64,000 nt of DNA, taken from assembly GCA_940337035.1 (NCBI GenBank), contig CALNHX010005300.1, positions 1-64,000 on the forward strand. Reading direction: 5' to 3'. Positions 21,425 to 31,409 of the stretch are shown here, piece after piece. The stretch is from Agriotes lineatus (Eukaryota > Arthropoda > Insecta > Coleoptera > Elateridae). The translations under genes were made by a program, and so were the position numbers. The number at the start of each line of letters is the position of its first letter. The stretch's first letter is position 1. The notes under the pieces were generated by a model. That model saw nothing but the letters and a program-made list of their open reading frames with translations. It had not been told where the DNA came from and made no database searches.

Positions 21425-23205
21425 CTGCAGGAGTTGGGATAACAGAATGGACAGTTGAAGGTGTAGACGGAAATATAGAAAAGAAAATACGAAACTGGAA
21501 AGCAATAAATCCCAGGATTATATAAGTGGAAGTAAATTTATCGATATTCCAAACATATTACAAGAACAAGTAGTTGAAGCAAGCGAAAGGTCTTAATAAT
21601 AAAAAATAAACCAATATGATGTATGAGGAGATATGGAACAGCAAAGACTATAAGTCAAAACGGAATGGAGGCACTAGAATTCTGCATAGCAAATGACTTG
21701 CAGGTAGGGAATACTTTCTTTGAGCATGGAAAAGAACGTCAATACGTGTACGAATCAACAGAAGGAAAACATAGAGTATCGTAGACTGCATGAACTATAC
21801 AAAGACAATTGAAGAAAAAGTCAAAGATGTCTGGGTGGAAAAACTAGCAGAACTGAACACAAATCATAAGCTAATTTTGATGGAAATTGAGGATGACTTG
21901 TATAAAGAGAAAGCAGCAAAAATAAACTTAGAAGGTCTAAAAGATTTGGAAGTAGGGCAAAGATTCCATGAGAAAATAGAAAAAGGACACGGCAAAAAAT
22001 TTGATGAAAAAGAAGACTGTGAACTAGAAACAGCATAAAAAACAGCAAAAGAAGTATGCAGAATAAGGAAAATTATCGAAAGCAGGGAGAGAAGCAAATG
22101 ATGAAACAGCGAAGTTAAACTAAAGTGAAAGAAAAGGGAAAAGCATGAAAGAAATAATAACAACTGGAAAAAAAGAGGACAAAACAATTTATAAACAAAA
22201 TATATAAACCTAAACAAGAAGTGAATAAGGCAAAATTCAAAAGTCCTGGAAGAACTAGAAGTAAAAAAAAAGCTTATACAAGTGAGTAATAGGGGAAGTA
22301 CGGATAAAAGGTAAATGTTCCAGAGAATTGCAGATGCAAAGACGACTTAAACAAGGGGACAGCCTTAGTCGTATTTTGTTTATTATATACACGGACAGAA
22401 TACTGAAACTGTACAAAAGAAATAAAATTGCAATGGGATACAAGGATCTTCGTTCCATTCAATTACAGAGCTGACTATATGCAGACGATAGAAAAATTAT
22501 GGCAGATAGTTGAGAAAACATCCGAAAGTCAATGTAACAAAAATAATGAAAATTAATGGAGCAGTAGATCAGCAAAATAGTATGTGTGGAAATGTTAAAA
22601 CTAGAACAAGTCACAGCTATTGAATACTCAGGAACGAAAATTAGCGACGACGGAAAAATAGAAATAACCAGGAAGGTGACACAAGTATATTATCAGATTA
22701 ACAAAGCAATTCTGAGGAAAAGAGAAATTAGCAAAGTACCAAGACCAAGGCGGTAGCAGTGCCAAGCATGCTATACGGATGTGAGACTTGGCCAGTAACA
22801 GAAAACCAGGAAAGTAGAATAGCAGTGACAGAAATGAGACACTTCAGGAAAATAGTAGGGAAAATCAGGAAAATAGTAGGGAAAATAAGAAGAGATAAAT
22901 GTAGAAACAAAGGCATAAAAGAGCTTAAAACAAAAATCAATCCAAATAATTGAGGGAAAACGTGCCACGTACAGAGAATGACACCGGAATCATTAACCAA
23001 GGACATTACAAAATCAAAAAGATACGGGAAAAGACTAGAACGAAGATCGAGAAGGACATGGAACAAAGAATAGAAAAACTAGCGAAGAAAAGACGGAAAT
23101 CAGTCAGAGATCTAAACGGCATGACAGGAAATAGGAAAAAGGTGGAGATTTTCCTTCAGCCGACACCGTAAGGCAAAAGGCATTAAGATAAAGAAGAAGA
23201 AGCTT
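21425..23205 (+). pseudogene. Decayed LINE: endonuclease and reverse transcriptase remnants
   Basis: In order: a fragment near 21640 (GMEALEFCIANDLQVGNTFF), the C-terminal part of an apurinic-type endonuclease domain; a lysine/glutamate-rich linker (21790-22090); RT pieces near 22340 (RRLKQGDSLSRILFIIYTDR) and 22475 (YADD); a stretch near 22600 (EQVTAIEYSGTKISDDGKIE); then YGCETWPVTENQESRI and EMRHFRK near 22775-22850. The tail ends AAGAAGAAG at about 23192-23201. Stops and frameshifts occur throughout. A 21-bp unit (AGGAAAATAGTAGGGAAAATC) is tandemly duplicated near 22855-22890. Confidence 0.85.
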
Positions 23206-23638
23206 GTAAAAGTACTAACACATTTCGTAAGCCCAGATAAAAACGAACAAGCTATTAAGATGCTCAAGTCAAGTGAACAGTGTTTCACTGACTTCTAGAT
23301 GTGTTGAATTTCTTTTCTTCCTTAATCTCTGCAACATTCTAAGTAGGACTTTGACCATATGATCATAGCAGTTGGTGTCTAAGGTACCTGGTACTCCACG
23401 TGCCTAGACCTTGTCCATTACAAAGAAATTTTATTGTAATTCTTGTTTATATCTAATGATGATTAATTATACTAATAGTAGTTGAGTAAAAATAGACACA
23501 AAAATATAGCAAGATGTAGAAAAGTTATTACCTGAAGAAAATAAAAGAGGAAGTGGAAAATGAAATGTAATACAGGGAATAATACAATGCATAGCATGAA
23601 AAGTGTTATTAAATTAGAGAGAAATTGTATAAAAATAA
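23206..23638. other. Intron 3 spacer
   Basis: AT-rich spacer between the LINE and the solo LTR. No feature was recognised. Confidence 0.5.
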
Positions 23639-24162
23639 TGTTAACGTTTTTACGTTCGGGCTATTTAAAAATTATACGACGCTTCTTGGATTCAACATTT
23701 ATTTACAACAATTAATTATGAATATTTACAAATACACGAATTACTTAAACTACGAACTATAGGCACTATTTCTAACAACGATACATTTATTTATTTATAT
23801 GCGCTGGATTAAACATCAATTATTTATTTGGCTATTTACGACTTAAACACTAACGATTTATATGGTTATTTATGTGTTATTTATTTACACTAGGGTTTGT
23901 TTATATCACGCGCGCTTCACGTCTAAAGTGAACTGCTCGCTATTCCCGCTCACGAGTATTTATATTGCCAGATAGTTCCTTCTGGAAAACGTCTCGAGTT
24001 CGCTCGACCTTTCTGGCAACTCTTGACGTGTCACGCGCAAGGTCGTTTCTGGAATGTTCTGGAAGACTGACTCATGCCGTCTCATGCAGCTACCTCCAAG
24101 GTCGTTCTGCAATGCTGTTGCACGGGACGCTGAGGCGACGGCCTAGCCCTACAATCGTTACA
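23639..24162 (-). mobile_element. Solo LTR (copy 1, reverse orientation)
   Basis: The 524-bp block begins TGTTAACG and ends CGTTACA, and is flanked by ATAA on both sides (23635-23638 and 24163-24166), a 4-bp target duplication. Its left end, read on the minus strand (AAATAGCCCGAACG), matches the right end of the LTR at 61449-62023, and both carry TATAAATAC followed by a region with AGCGGGCAG or AGCGAGCAG. A 4-bp duplication with TG/CA-type ends fits a Ty3/Gypsy-type LTR left by recombination. No internal genes remain. Confidence 0.85.
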
Positions 24163-24560
24163 ATAAGAAGCAAAAATAGTATGGAGAAGGAAACTTCCAG
24201 AAATAAAAGCATTAAACTTTCTACAACAAAAGAGGCTTCACGAGAAAAGGTTATAAGCCTAAGGTCAATAAATGTGGAGCCATTAGGAGAAAGAGAAGTT
24301 GTATTAAATAGATGGAAAGATTATTGCCAAAAACGAGTAGTGCAAATTAATAAAGGAACAACAAATGAAAAACACAGTGAATTAGATAGAAACACTAAGC
24401 AAAGTTATTGAGATTATATGAAATATGAGAGATAGTGAGAGCCGAGGTACTGATAATATTTGAAGTGAACTAATTAAACTTAGGGGCCTGTTACCAGCGT
24501 ACATACATCAAACAAGTAGAGACATTCATAGCAAATGTTGAAACCTGTCTAGAGTGCCTG
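24163..24560 (+). pseudogene. LINE fragment (linker to start of RT)
   Basis: Right after the LTR, translation gives a lysine-rich linker, then VLNRWKDYCQK near 24306, and after a stop MRDSESRGTDN followed by SELIKLRG near 24430-24485. This matches the W..Y...L and NGK(A/S)PG.D.I..ELIK..G blocks at the start of LINE RT domains. The open frame 23965-24411 is a chance fusion of LTR and LINE, not a gene. Confidence 0.65.
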
Positions 24561-24569
24561 GGACAGTGA

Positions 24570-24710
24570 CTGGGGGGGTATTTCTAAGCTTAACTATCAG
24601 ATGGCAGCACAAAATTCGACCAATCAGAGCCAGTTACTGGCTCTGCTACCAATCATGAGGTGATCAAATAGTGGCGCCATCTGTTAGTACTATTGGAAAG
24701 TACCACCCAG
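24570..24710. mobile_element. Small hairpin MITE
   Basis: The ends CTGGGGGGGTA and TACCACCCAG are inverted, and the subterminal AACTATCAGATGGC pairs with GCGCCATCTGTTAGTA. An internal AGAGCCAGTTACTGGCTCT palindrome lies at the centre. The 141-bp sequence can fold along its whole length. No target duplication was identified. Confidence 0.6.
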
Positions 24711-25154
24711 GAGCCGTTCAAGGTCACCCACATCGGCATTTTGACATCAAAGGAACCGACAGTGAGTGTCTCAACTTGTTTGATTTATGTACACTGCTGT
24801 TACTAACAGAGACAATACAGAAATTAGTGTAGAAGATATACTAACTTGATATTCTTTAATTATCTTTTAACGGATATTCAAAAAAATTTTCGGTCCTGGA
24901 CAGCAAGAAGTTTGGTGTTGTGTATTTATAAAAAAATTATAAAATGTGTTGAAAATTTTTGTGTTTTAGAATATCATTTAAAATTGCAATCGTTAAAAGT
25001 ATAACAGGCATATAATATTAAAATAAATCATGTCAACCGAGAATTTTAACAAAATTGCAACAACTTGTATCAGTTCTATTTCCAGAAATCTTCGTTAAGT
25101 TTCGAAGAAGTACATACTTCTGCAAACCAAGCTAATTTCTGTTTATATTTTCAG
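24711..25154. other. End of intron 3, no feature beyond the acceptor
   Basis: AT-rich. The acceptor TATATTTTCAG ends at 25154. Confidence 0.6.
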
Positions 25155-25440
25155 TCTCCATCTTACTACCATGTGCCTGCAATACAAACCAACGGTTGTG
25201 GCGTGTTTCTGCATACACTTCGTGTGCAAGTGGTCCAACTGGGAGATCCCGCTCTCGAACGAGAAGAAGGAGTGGTTCTCCTACGTCGACGAGACCGTCA
25301 CGTCCGAGCTGCTGGAGCAACTAACCAAAGAGTTCCTGTTTATCTACGATAGGTGTTCGTCTCGGCTCAAGGAAAAGATCATGGCCATCGGGGACGGTCT
25401 CTCGTTGTCGCATAACTCTGGGCATCCTTCCTCACCATTT
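25155..25440 (+). CDS. CycT: Cyclin T, coding exon 4
   Basis: Encodes residues 177-272. It opens LHLTTMCLQYKPTVVACFCI, then HFVCKWSNWEIPLS, EKKEWFSYVD and LLEQLTKEFLFIYDRCSSRL. LTTMCLQYKPTVVAC and the KEWF.YVD block are hallmark second-repeat sequences of cyclin T. The cyclin box ends near the last leucines, and the rest is a serine/histidine linker. The donor is GTAAGT (25441), after a complete codon. Confidence 0.95.
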
Positions 25441-25535
25441 GTAAGTATGTTGCAGCTGGTGAGGTGCCTGTATTGTATGTCGTGGATTTTTAGGAACCTG
25501 ATAAAAAGTTCTTGACATTTCCTTCATCCGATCAG

Positions 25536-25581
25536 AAAGATGGCCATGGCCATAGATCTCATCATGGGGATAGTAAACCAC
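25536..25581 (+). CDS. CycT: Cyclin T, coding exon 5 (46-nt small exon)
   Basis: This small exon lies between an acceptor (TTCATCCGATCAG) and a strong GTAAGT donor (25582). It encodes KDGHGHRSHHGDSKP. It is needed to restore phase: exon 4 ends at a codon boundary while exon 6 needs one extra base, which these 46 nt supply. The histidine-rich composition matches the disordered tail that follows. There is no overlap with known domains. Confidence 0.8.
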
Positions 25582-26285
25582 GTAAGTAACTGTTATGTCT
25601 GTTTGCGGTCAATGTGCGATTCTCACGTGGTGCTGTTTAAATTTTTTTGTGTGGCAGCGAATTATCCAATTACCACTTGGTATTGGAAGGTGCTGGGTTC
25701 AATTGATCATTGTTCACCTAGCCCAACGTGACTCTGTTTTTAATTGAAAAATATGGCAGCTTATTTTTCTGTTTTGATAAATGTTATTCAGTATTATTTC
25801 GAAATGATTGTGAAAACAGGTATCCAAGGTACAGAAAGTATCGGTATGTTAATAAGATTATTGAAAAAATACCAAATTTTATGTAATACAGATTTTTTAG
25901 TAAAAATTATTTTAACTCTCAAACTATTTGTATTTGGGGGTTCTGGGATAATGTTACTCCATATTCTCCTGTTCTTGTTTTATTATCTCCATGCTTTTGT
26001 CACTTTATATGTAGGTCTTGCGTTACTGCATCCCATCACTTAGATTTCATCTACCGAGAGTCCTCATTCTAATCGATCTATGTTCAGTAATCTGCTAATA
26101 AGATTACATTACCATTACTTCTGATCACATGTCCAAACCCAACCAAATGTTGAATACTGATGGAGGATACAGTTCCTGTTTTATTATTAATCTTCTGACC
26201 TCGTATTGTGTTTTTATCGTCAATCTAAAATAGCAGTGTGAACATGTCATTTTTGTCTTCCATATTTTATACAAATTGTCCTAAA
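25582..26285. other. Start of Cyclin T intron 5, nothing recognised
   Basis: The plus frame at 25744-26043 is hydrophobic and AT-driven, without family similarity or splice support. Confidence 0.5.
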
Positions 26286-26676
26286 TCCGTTTTAAACATA
26301 GGAAATTACTGAGTGCAACAAGGAAGACATAAACAAAATTACTAGCGGGACAAAGATGGAATGTAATCATGGCTAGCTAAATTTTTAAACTAAAATTAAG
26401 TCCATGAAACAAACAAACGCTTCTGTCATTAAGGGTATAAAGTAAGGTTTAAATAATTAAAATAATTATGTGAATAGTAAACAGTAGTATATTTAAACCT
26501 GACTTTATACTCTTAATGACAGATAAAATATTTGACAGAAGCGTTTGTTTGTTTAATTGACTTAATTTTAGTTTAAAAATTTAGCTAGCCATGATTACAT
26601 TCCATCTTTGTCCCGCTAGTCATTTTGTGTATGTCTTCCTTGTCGCACTCATTAATTTCCTGTGTTCAAAACGGGT
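26286..26676. repeat. Large palindrome (foldback element) in Cyclin T intron 5
   Basis: Two arms of about 165 bp are near-perfect inverted copies with a spacer of about 35 bp. GGGACAAAGATGGAATGTAA and CATGGCTAGCTAAATTTTTA on the left pair with TAAAAATTTAGCTAGCCATG and TTACATTCCATCTTTGTCCC on the right. The right arm carries a short extra block near 26520. Transcribed as part of intron 5, it could form long dsRNA. No protein or target duplication was seen. Confidence 0.85.
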
Positions 26677-26990
26677 TTCAGACAATCTCTGTAGTGGTTT
26701 TACTGTATTTTTAAATTTTGTGTGTTTCACTAACTAGCTTCATTTTTTTTGTATCTGTCTCGTGTTATTTTATGTATTTCTTATGAGAGCTGAAGAGAAG
26801 CATTATTATGTTTGCATCCTTGAGTTTTTTTTTGTGTAAATTTTCAGAACATGCTGATAACTTACTATTGCGAATTCTTTCGAATTTTCTATCATGTTTT
26901 CGCTAAGTATTTGCTAAGTCAAAACCACTTTAATCCATTCTTTTGCCTTTTCCATGATCTGTATCCTCGTTATCGTCCTCTTGTAAAGGC
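26677..26990. other. Intron 5 spacer
   Basis: T-rich spacer with no recognised feature. Confidence 0.4.
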
Positions 26991-26994
26991 CGGT

Positions 26995-27425
26995 ATAAAG
27001 AGTTTTATATATAGTATGTCCCTCTAGAGTGTATCTACAGCTCTGTGTCCCTAAGTGGGGTCTTGGCTGATTCTACAATCGTTCTCCATTTTCTCATATT
27101 CCTTGCCACTATTTCTCCATCTCTAATGCTTAATTTCTCTAAGTCGTGCGTTACACAATCCACGCATCTTTTCCTAGATCTTCACTGTGATCGTTTTCCT
27201 TCAATGTTCGTTCCCTTGGAATATTATTTTTAACTTCTCTGTTACCCTCTCATTCTCATAGATGTTCTGCCCACCTAATTCTGCTGCTACTATGTGTCCC
27301 CCTTCTAGTACTTCTTTTATTTTGGCGTTCAGCCTTCTCCATGTATTTCCTTCTGTTACTAGTCCCACTATGGCTCTTACTACTTTTCTTTCGCGATGAC
27401 TTGGCACAGGCGAAATTATTTGTAC
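26995..27425 (-). pseudogene. LINE ORF2 C-terminal remnant, antisense to Cyclin T
   Basis: Minus-strand translation gives NTWRRLNAKIKEVLEGGHIV near 27350, then in another frame RKRCVDCVTHDLEKLSIRDG and MRKWRTIVESAKT near 27170-27060. This is the usual LINE C-terminal order (WRRR.N.EI, RW.DCV..DL, W..IVE.AKT). Frame breaks show that it is dead. Confidence 0.75.
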
Positions 27426-27580
27426 ATATAAGAAACCCTTATACAAATTACGATTTAAAATCGACCTAATAACGTTAAAAAACCCAAATTGCTTGTTCAT
27501 TGCAATTTCAACTTCTAATTGTAACATCATTCATGGGATTGATAATCAACCCTAGGGCGCTTATTGTTTGATAAGCATCC
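27415..27580. repeat. Dispersed repeat, pairs with 29880-30020
   Basis: AATCGACCTAATAACG, CCCAAATTGCTTGTTC and ATGGG here correspond to GTTGATCTAATAATGC, CTCAAATTGCTTGTTTC and ACGGG at 29880-30020. The two diverged direct copies lie 2.4 kb apart. Confidence 0.55.
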
Positions 27581-27603
27581 AAGGGTGCTTATCAGGTACA
27601 GTA

Positions 27604-27909
27604 CAGTCCCAATTATCCAAGTCGCATTAACTGAGTCAAATATTTTTTTTTTTAATTCTGGACGAGGTTGGTTCGAAATTTATGCGGTTTATCTGAACTT
27701 TTAAGTCGGGATTCCCCTATTTATATGGCAAATGACGACAAAGCATGTCGTTGTTTGTTTGCATTCTGATGTGCTGTGGATTGCAGTTGTATTTAACATG
27801 CATACGTCGTCGGTTATATCTACTCGTTCATATTTGTTGCGTATACATATAATCGTGTTATCCGATGCAGGTGTCTTCCACGTTACCTCGGATAATAGCG
27901 ACTCTACTG
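27604..27909. mobile_element. pogo/Tigger-type MITE
   Basis: The left end CAGTCCCAATTATCCAAGTC and the right end GATAATAGCGACTCTACTG are inverted and TA-flanked (27602-27603 and 27910-27911). CAGT ends with subterminal TTATCC/GGATAA and repeated GTCG-like blocks are typical of pogo/Tigger elements. No transposase domain is visible in this 306-bp copy. Confidence 0.75.
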
Positions 27910-27949
27910 TAATCAGTTCAGGATTAGTCGATTTTCAAAAAATGCAAGA

Positions 27950-29610
27950 TTCTTATTGGATAATATCAGTCATTGACAGTTTGGATGTAATAATTGTTGA
28001 TCTTGATAATAATGATGACCTAAATATGTGTTTCAAAGCGAAATTACATTTATTGCCTTGCAGTGTTTGTGTTCGTATTTCCTCTTCCATGTCATTTTTG
28101 TCGTATATCACAGATCCCAAATATTTGATGAAGTGCACAGACTCGAAGTTTTTGTTAGATCTTTGCTCTAGCACTTTTGTCATTTTCCAGAATTTTGTTT
28201 CTTAAGTCTCATTTGTCTTGCCTTTTTTTCCAGTTCCCCTTATATCTTTTTTTGTTTTTATCTAATTTGAACCAGTGGGACACGCTATATATAAAGCTCT
28301 TCGCCTGCCTTTTTGGTATCCTCTGTCGTATTTTAAACTTTACTTCTCAATTTTGTTACATCTTTTTCTTTCAGATCTGTCAGAACAGTTTTACCTCACC
28401 TTTTCCTTGAGCTTCCACTCTTTTCCTTCTAATGCAATATCTTTCAGACAATTTTCTTTACTGTTCTCTTCTCTGTTATTCTTCCTATGTGACATGAATC
28501 TATTCATTTGTCCTTCTTATGTATCTGTCTTGATTTTCTTCAAATTATTTTCCTTTCTCATCTCTGGAAGGTTTCTGATGTTTAATAATTATGTTTTGCA
28601 GCCACATAATACTGTTCATCTTGTAGATCGATATTTTTGTATTTTTGCTGTTTTGATCTTATTTTATTTCTTTATTTATTTCAAAATATACAGGCAGCAG
28701 TAATACTGATATGGCCCGATTCGTGTACAACGAGTACCTATAATAACATCTAATTCAATACAATAGACTCAATAAAATAAATAATGATAAGTTATAAATA
28801 AATAATAATAAATAATTAGATGGTTTGCTTTGCTTAATCTCACATCAATCTCTTTTTCTTCTTCACTGGTGCTTATTATTCTTGTTCTGAAATAAACAAA
28901 CTCTTCTACTTCTTCAACATTTTTCCCGTCTCTTGGGCTGCTCTTATTCTCATTATTTCGCTTCTTTTTTTTAATTGTCTAGAGGAGTTTCTTGCCTAAG
29001 CTCTATTCTAATTACAAAGTTTTATGATGATATTCTTCTTTAACTGATACAATTTACTTATCGTTTTCGTTTAGTATCATGTTCTGTAATCTGAACAGCT
29101 TTAAAGGTATTCCGAATTCCTCCCATTATTTTCATTGATTTGTCCCTTTTTACTGAATCATTTGGTTGTTCATTTCCCTTCTTGAATTCAGCTTGATATT
29201 CTCGTATCAGTGGCCGGCTACTGTTGCTTCTAACCTTATTTTAATCTCTCAATAATTTATTTCCCAGAATTTTGACATCTTTCCTTACTTCCAAATTGTC
29301 AGTATTAATACCAAAATTTTTATTTCAAATCCTCTCCAGCATATTTTACATTCACTGCCGTTATTCCAGTTTGCCCTGGAATTTTGTTGATTTTGAGCCC
29401 CTTGTAATTTCTTCTACGTGTTTTTTGTGGGTTCTGTGACTTGGTTTTGCTGCTCAACTCTAAGTACTTGCGATTCGTCTTTGTCTTTGTTAACTTTTCG
29501 TTCAAATATTCCCTCTGTCTTTTTCTCAAATTCCCCTTTCTCACTGAGTAAATTTTCCGTTACAATAATATATCAAGAGATCATTTTGTCCGAAAAATAT
29601 GTAGCTTAAA
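27950..29610 (-). pseudogene. Decayed LINE copy A, antisense in intron 5
   Basis: Minus-strand blocks: IKYLGSVIYDKNDMEEEIRT then CNFALKHIFRSSLLSRST (28120-27990), the post-palm region of RT; and KGLKINKIPGQTGITAVNVK with YAGEDLK (29400-29320), the start of RT. The plus strand is pyrimidine-rich throughout, which creates long, meaningless hydrophobic frames (28275-28703). TTTTTGTGGGTTCTGTGACT at 29423 recurs at 32216 in copy B. Confidence 0.7.
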
Positions 29611-30200
29611 GATTGTTGCTTTGGTAAACTTTCGAACAAATGAAATGGTCAAAATCCCGAGCAATAGCGAGGATATTTTTCTGACAAATAATACAACTCG
29701 TTTTGAAGACACTTAAAAAAATTGAAACTGTCAAACAATTGCCATTTTTTCCAATGGTAACTATGAAAATGTATTCATGCGGTACTATTGTTATTAGTAA
29801 TATACATGCCAAGGGTCGAGTGCTGGTTGCAATGAAAACTGTCCCAAGGGCAATTTTCTAAGGGCAACCAGTGATTATATTTTGAAGATTATTACACAAA
29901 ACCTGTAGATGAATTATGATTAAAAGTTGATCTAATAATGCCAATAAACTCAAATTGCTTGTTTCTTGCATTTCAGTTTCGAATTATGATACCATCCACG
30001 GGTGCTTATGGCTCTCATTGGATGATACCAGTCATGTGACAGATGTGTGTAATAATCAGTTAAATAATCTCAATAAACTTTTTCTTGTTTTTGCCGCTTT
30101 AATGCTTAATTGGTCGAAATTTGAAAATTGGCTGTCCAAACGATTAGTCTATATGATTTGAGGAAAATGGTAATTTTCATAGGGCTTTATGGTTGTATCT
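29611..30200. other. Intron 5 segment with a dispersed repeat
   Basis: The segment 29880-30020 repeats 27415-27580. Otherwise no feature was recognised. Confidence 0.4.
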
Positions 30201-30770
30201 TTGTTTTCCTTTTGAATTTCTTTTCTTTTGTAATAATCATCTGCTTCTTTAACCTTTTGTTCGCTTCTGGCTCTCTTCTTTTGTCTGTTAATCTTGTTAA
30301 CTTTGCCTCTCTGATCTTTATATGCTTGTTTATAATGCTTTAATCCTCAGTTTATGTCTTATGTTTATCTCTCTTTGTTCTACCATTTTTCTTTATTCTT
30401 GTATTCGTTATGTGATATCACTTTTTCTGTTGTTTTCTGTATAATTGACTCCCATTTTCTTCCATTGTTCCTCTATAGCAGTACTCCATGCTTACTTTCT
30501 CAATATCCTTTTGTTATTTCTTTCTCTTCTCTTTTTTGCGCCTCTGCTGTATGTAGCTCTTCCATATCAAACTGTTGTTTCTACTTTTGCCTTCTTTTTT
30601 CCATTGTCGGTTTCTTGATTTTTACATCAATTCTGTCTATGAAGGATCCAAGTTTATATCCGCTCCTCTACGGATTTTTATTATTTTTTAGTGCTGTATG
30701 TCTGTAAGGACATGATTGATTTGGTTTTTGTCTTCCCCATTTGGGAAAATCCAAGTCCCTTTATGTATGT
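30201..30770 (-). pseudogene. Probable antisense LINE segment
   Basis: This strongly pyrimidine-rich plus strand resembles the antisense LINE copies on either side. The frame 30354-30707 is serine/leucine/phenylalanine-rich, as expected for the wrong strand of lysine/glutamate-rich LINE code. No diagnostic RT motif was found here. Confidence 0.4.
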
Positions 30771-30979
30771 CTTTTAACGAGCCCCAACCACTATGTATTC
30801 AGCCATTCCAATAATTTCATTTCTTTTGTGCAAAAACAGAGTTTTATGGTAGCACAGAAAGCAATTAAGGTGCAACTCTGTTATTATTTTTCAAAGTTTT
30901 AACAACTTTGTTCGTCGTCCATTCATGAAATCCTGTTTAACAATAATAGACTAGAATAAATTATCAAAATGGCCAAATA

Positions 30980-31397
30980 CAGTGAATTTATTTTAATGGT
31001 TAACATAGCAGTTTTGTTTCTACGCCTGCATTTAATCATACAGGTCACTTCCATAGTTACCAATGAAATGAATTGATTAGAGCGTTTATTTTACGAGTTA
31101 ACATACGAATTTGAATTAGGTACTTGCTAATAAGAAACTTTAACTTTGTTGCCGGAATGTAGGTATGCAACTAAAAAGTAGATACGTAGGAACAACTTGT
31201 GTGTTGTATCTTTCCTTTAGTGGGATACATCACGATAACTTTTAATTGTCTTTTTGACAAGTAATAATTCCTATGTTAACTCGTAAAATACACGCTCTAA
31301 TCTATTGGTCTCATTTGTAACTATGGAAATGACCTGTATGATTAAATAGTGGCATAGAAACGAAACGCTTATGTTAACTGTTAAAATAAATTCCCTG
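30980..31397. mobile_element. TA-flanked MITE with ~140-bp TIRs
   Basis: The ends CAGTGAATTTATTTTAA and TTAAAATAAATTCCCTG are inverted and flanked by TA (30978-30979 and 31398-31399). The arms continue with GGTCACTTCCATAGTTAC against GTAACTATGGAAATGACC and TTACGAGTTAACATA against TATGTTAACTCGTAA. No coding region. It is similar in style to the elements at 9364-10108 and 38265-39093, though the internal sequence differs. Confidence 0.8.
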
Positions 31398-31409
31398 TAT
31401 ATAGTGGTT

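Noticed and set aside
21864..22217. 117-codon minus-strand hydrophobic frame
   Set aside because: Shadow of the plus-strand LINE linker rich in Lys/Glu codons.
23965..24411. 148-codon plus-strand frame
   Set aside because: Crosses the border of the solo LTR (ends 24162) into a LINE fragment; a chance fusion.
28275..28703. 142-codon plus-strand frame rich in Phe/Ser/Leu, membrane-like
   Set aside because: It is the wrong strand of a purine-rich decayed LINE; minus-strand RT motifs lie in the same region, and no signal or domain supports a gene.
30354..30707. 117-codon hydrophobic plus-strand frame
   Set aside because: Same cause as above: pyrimidine-rich antisense LINE sequence.
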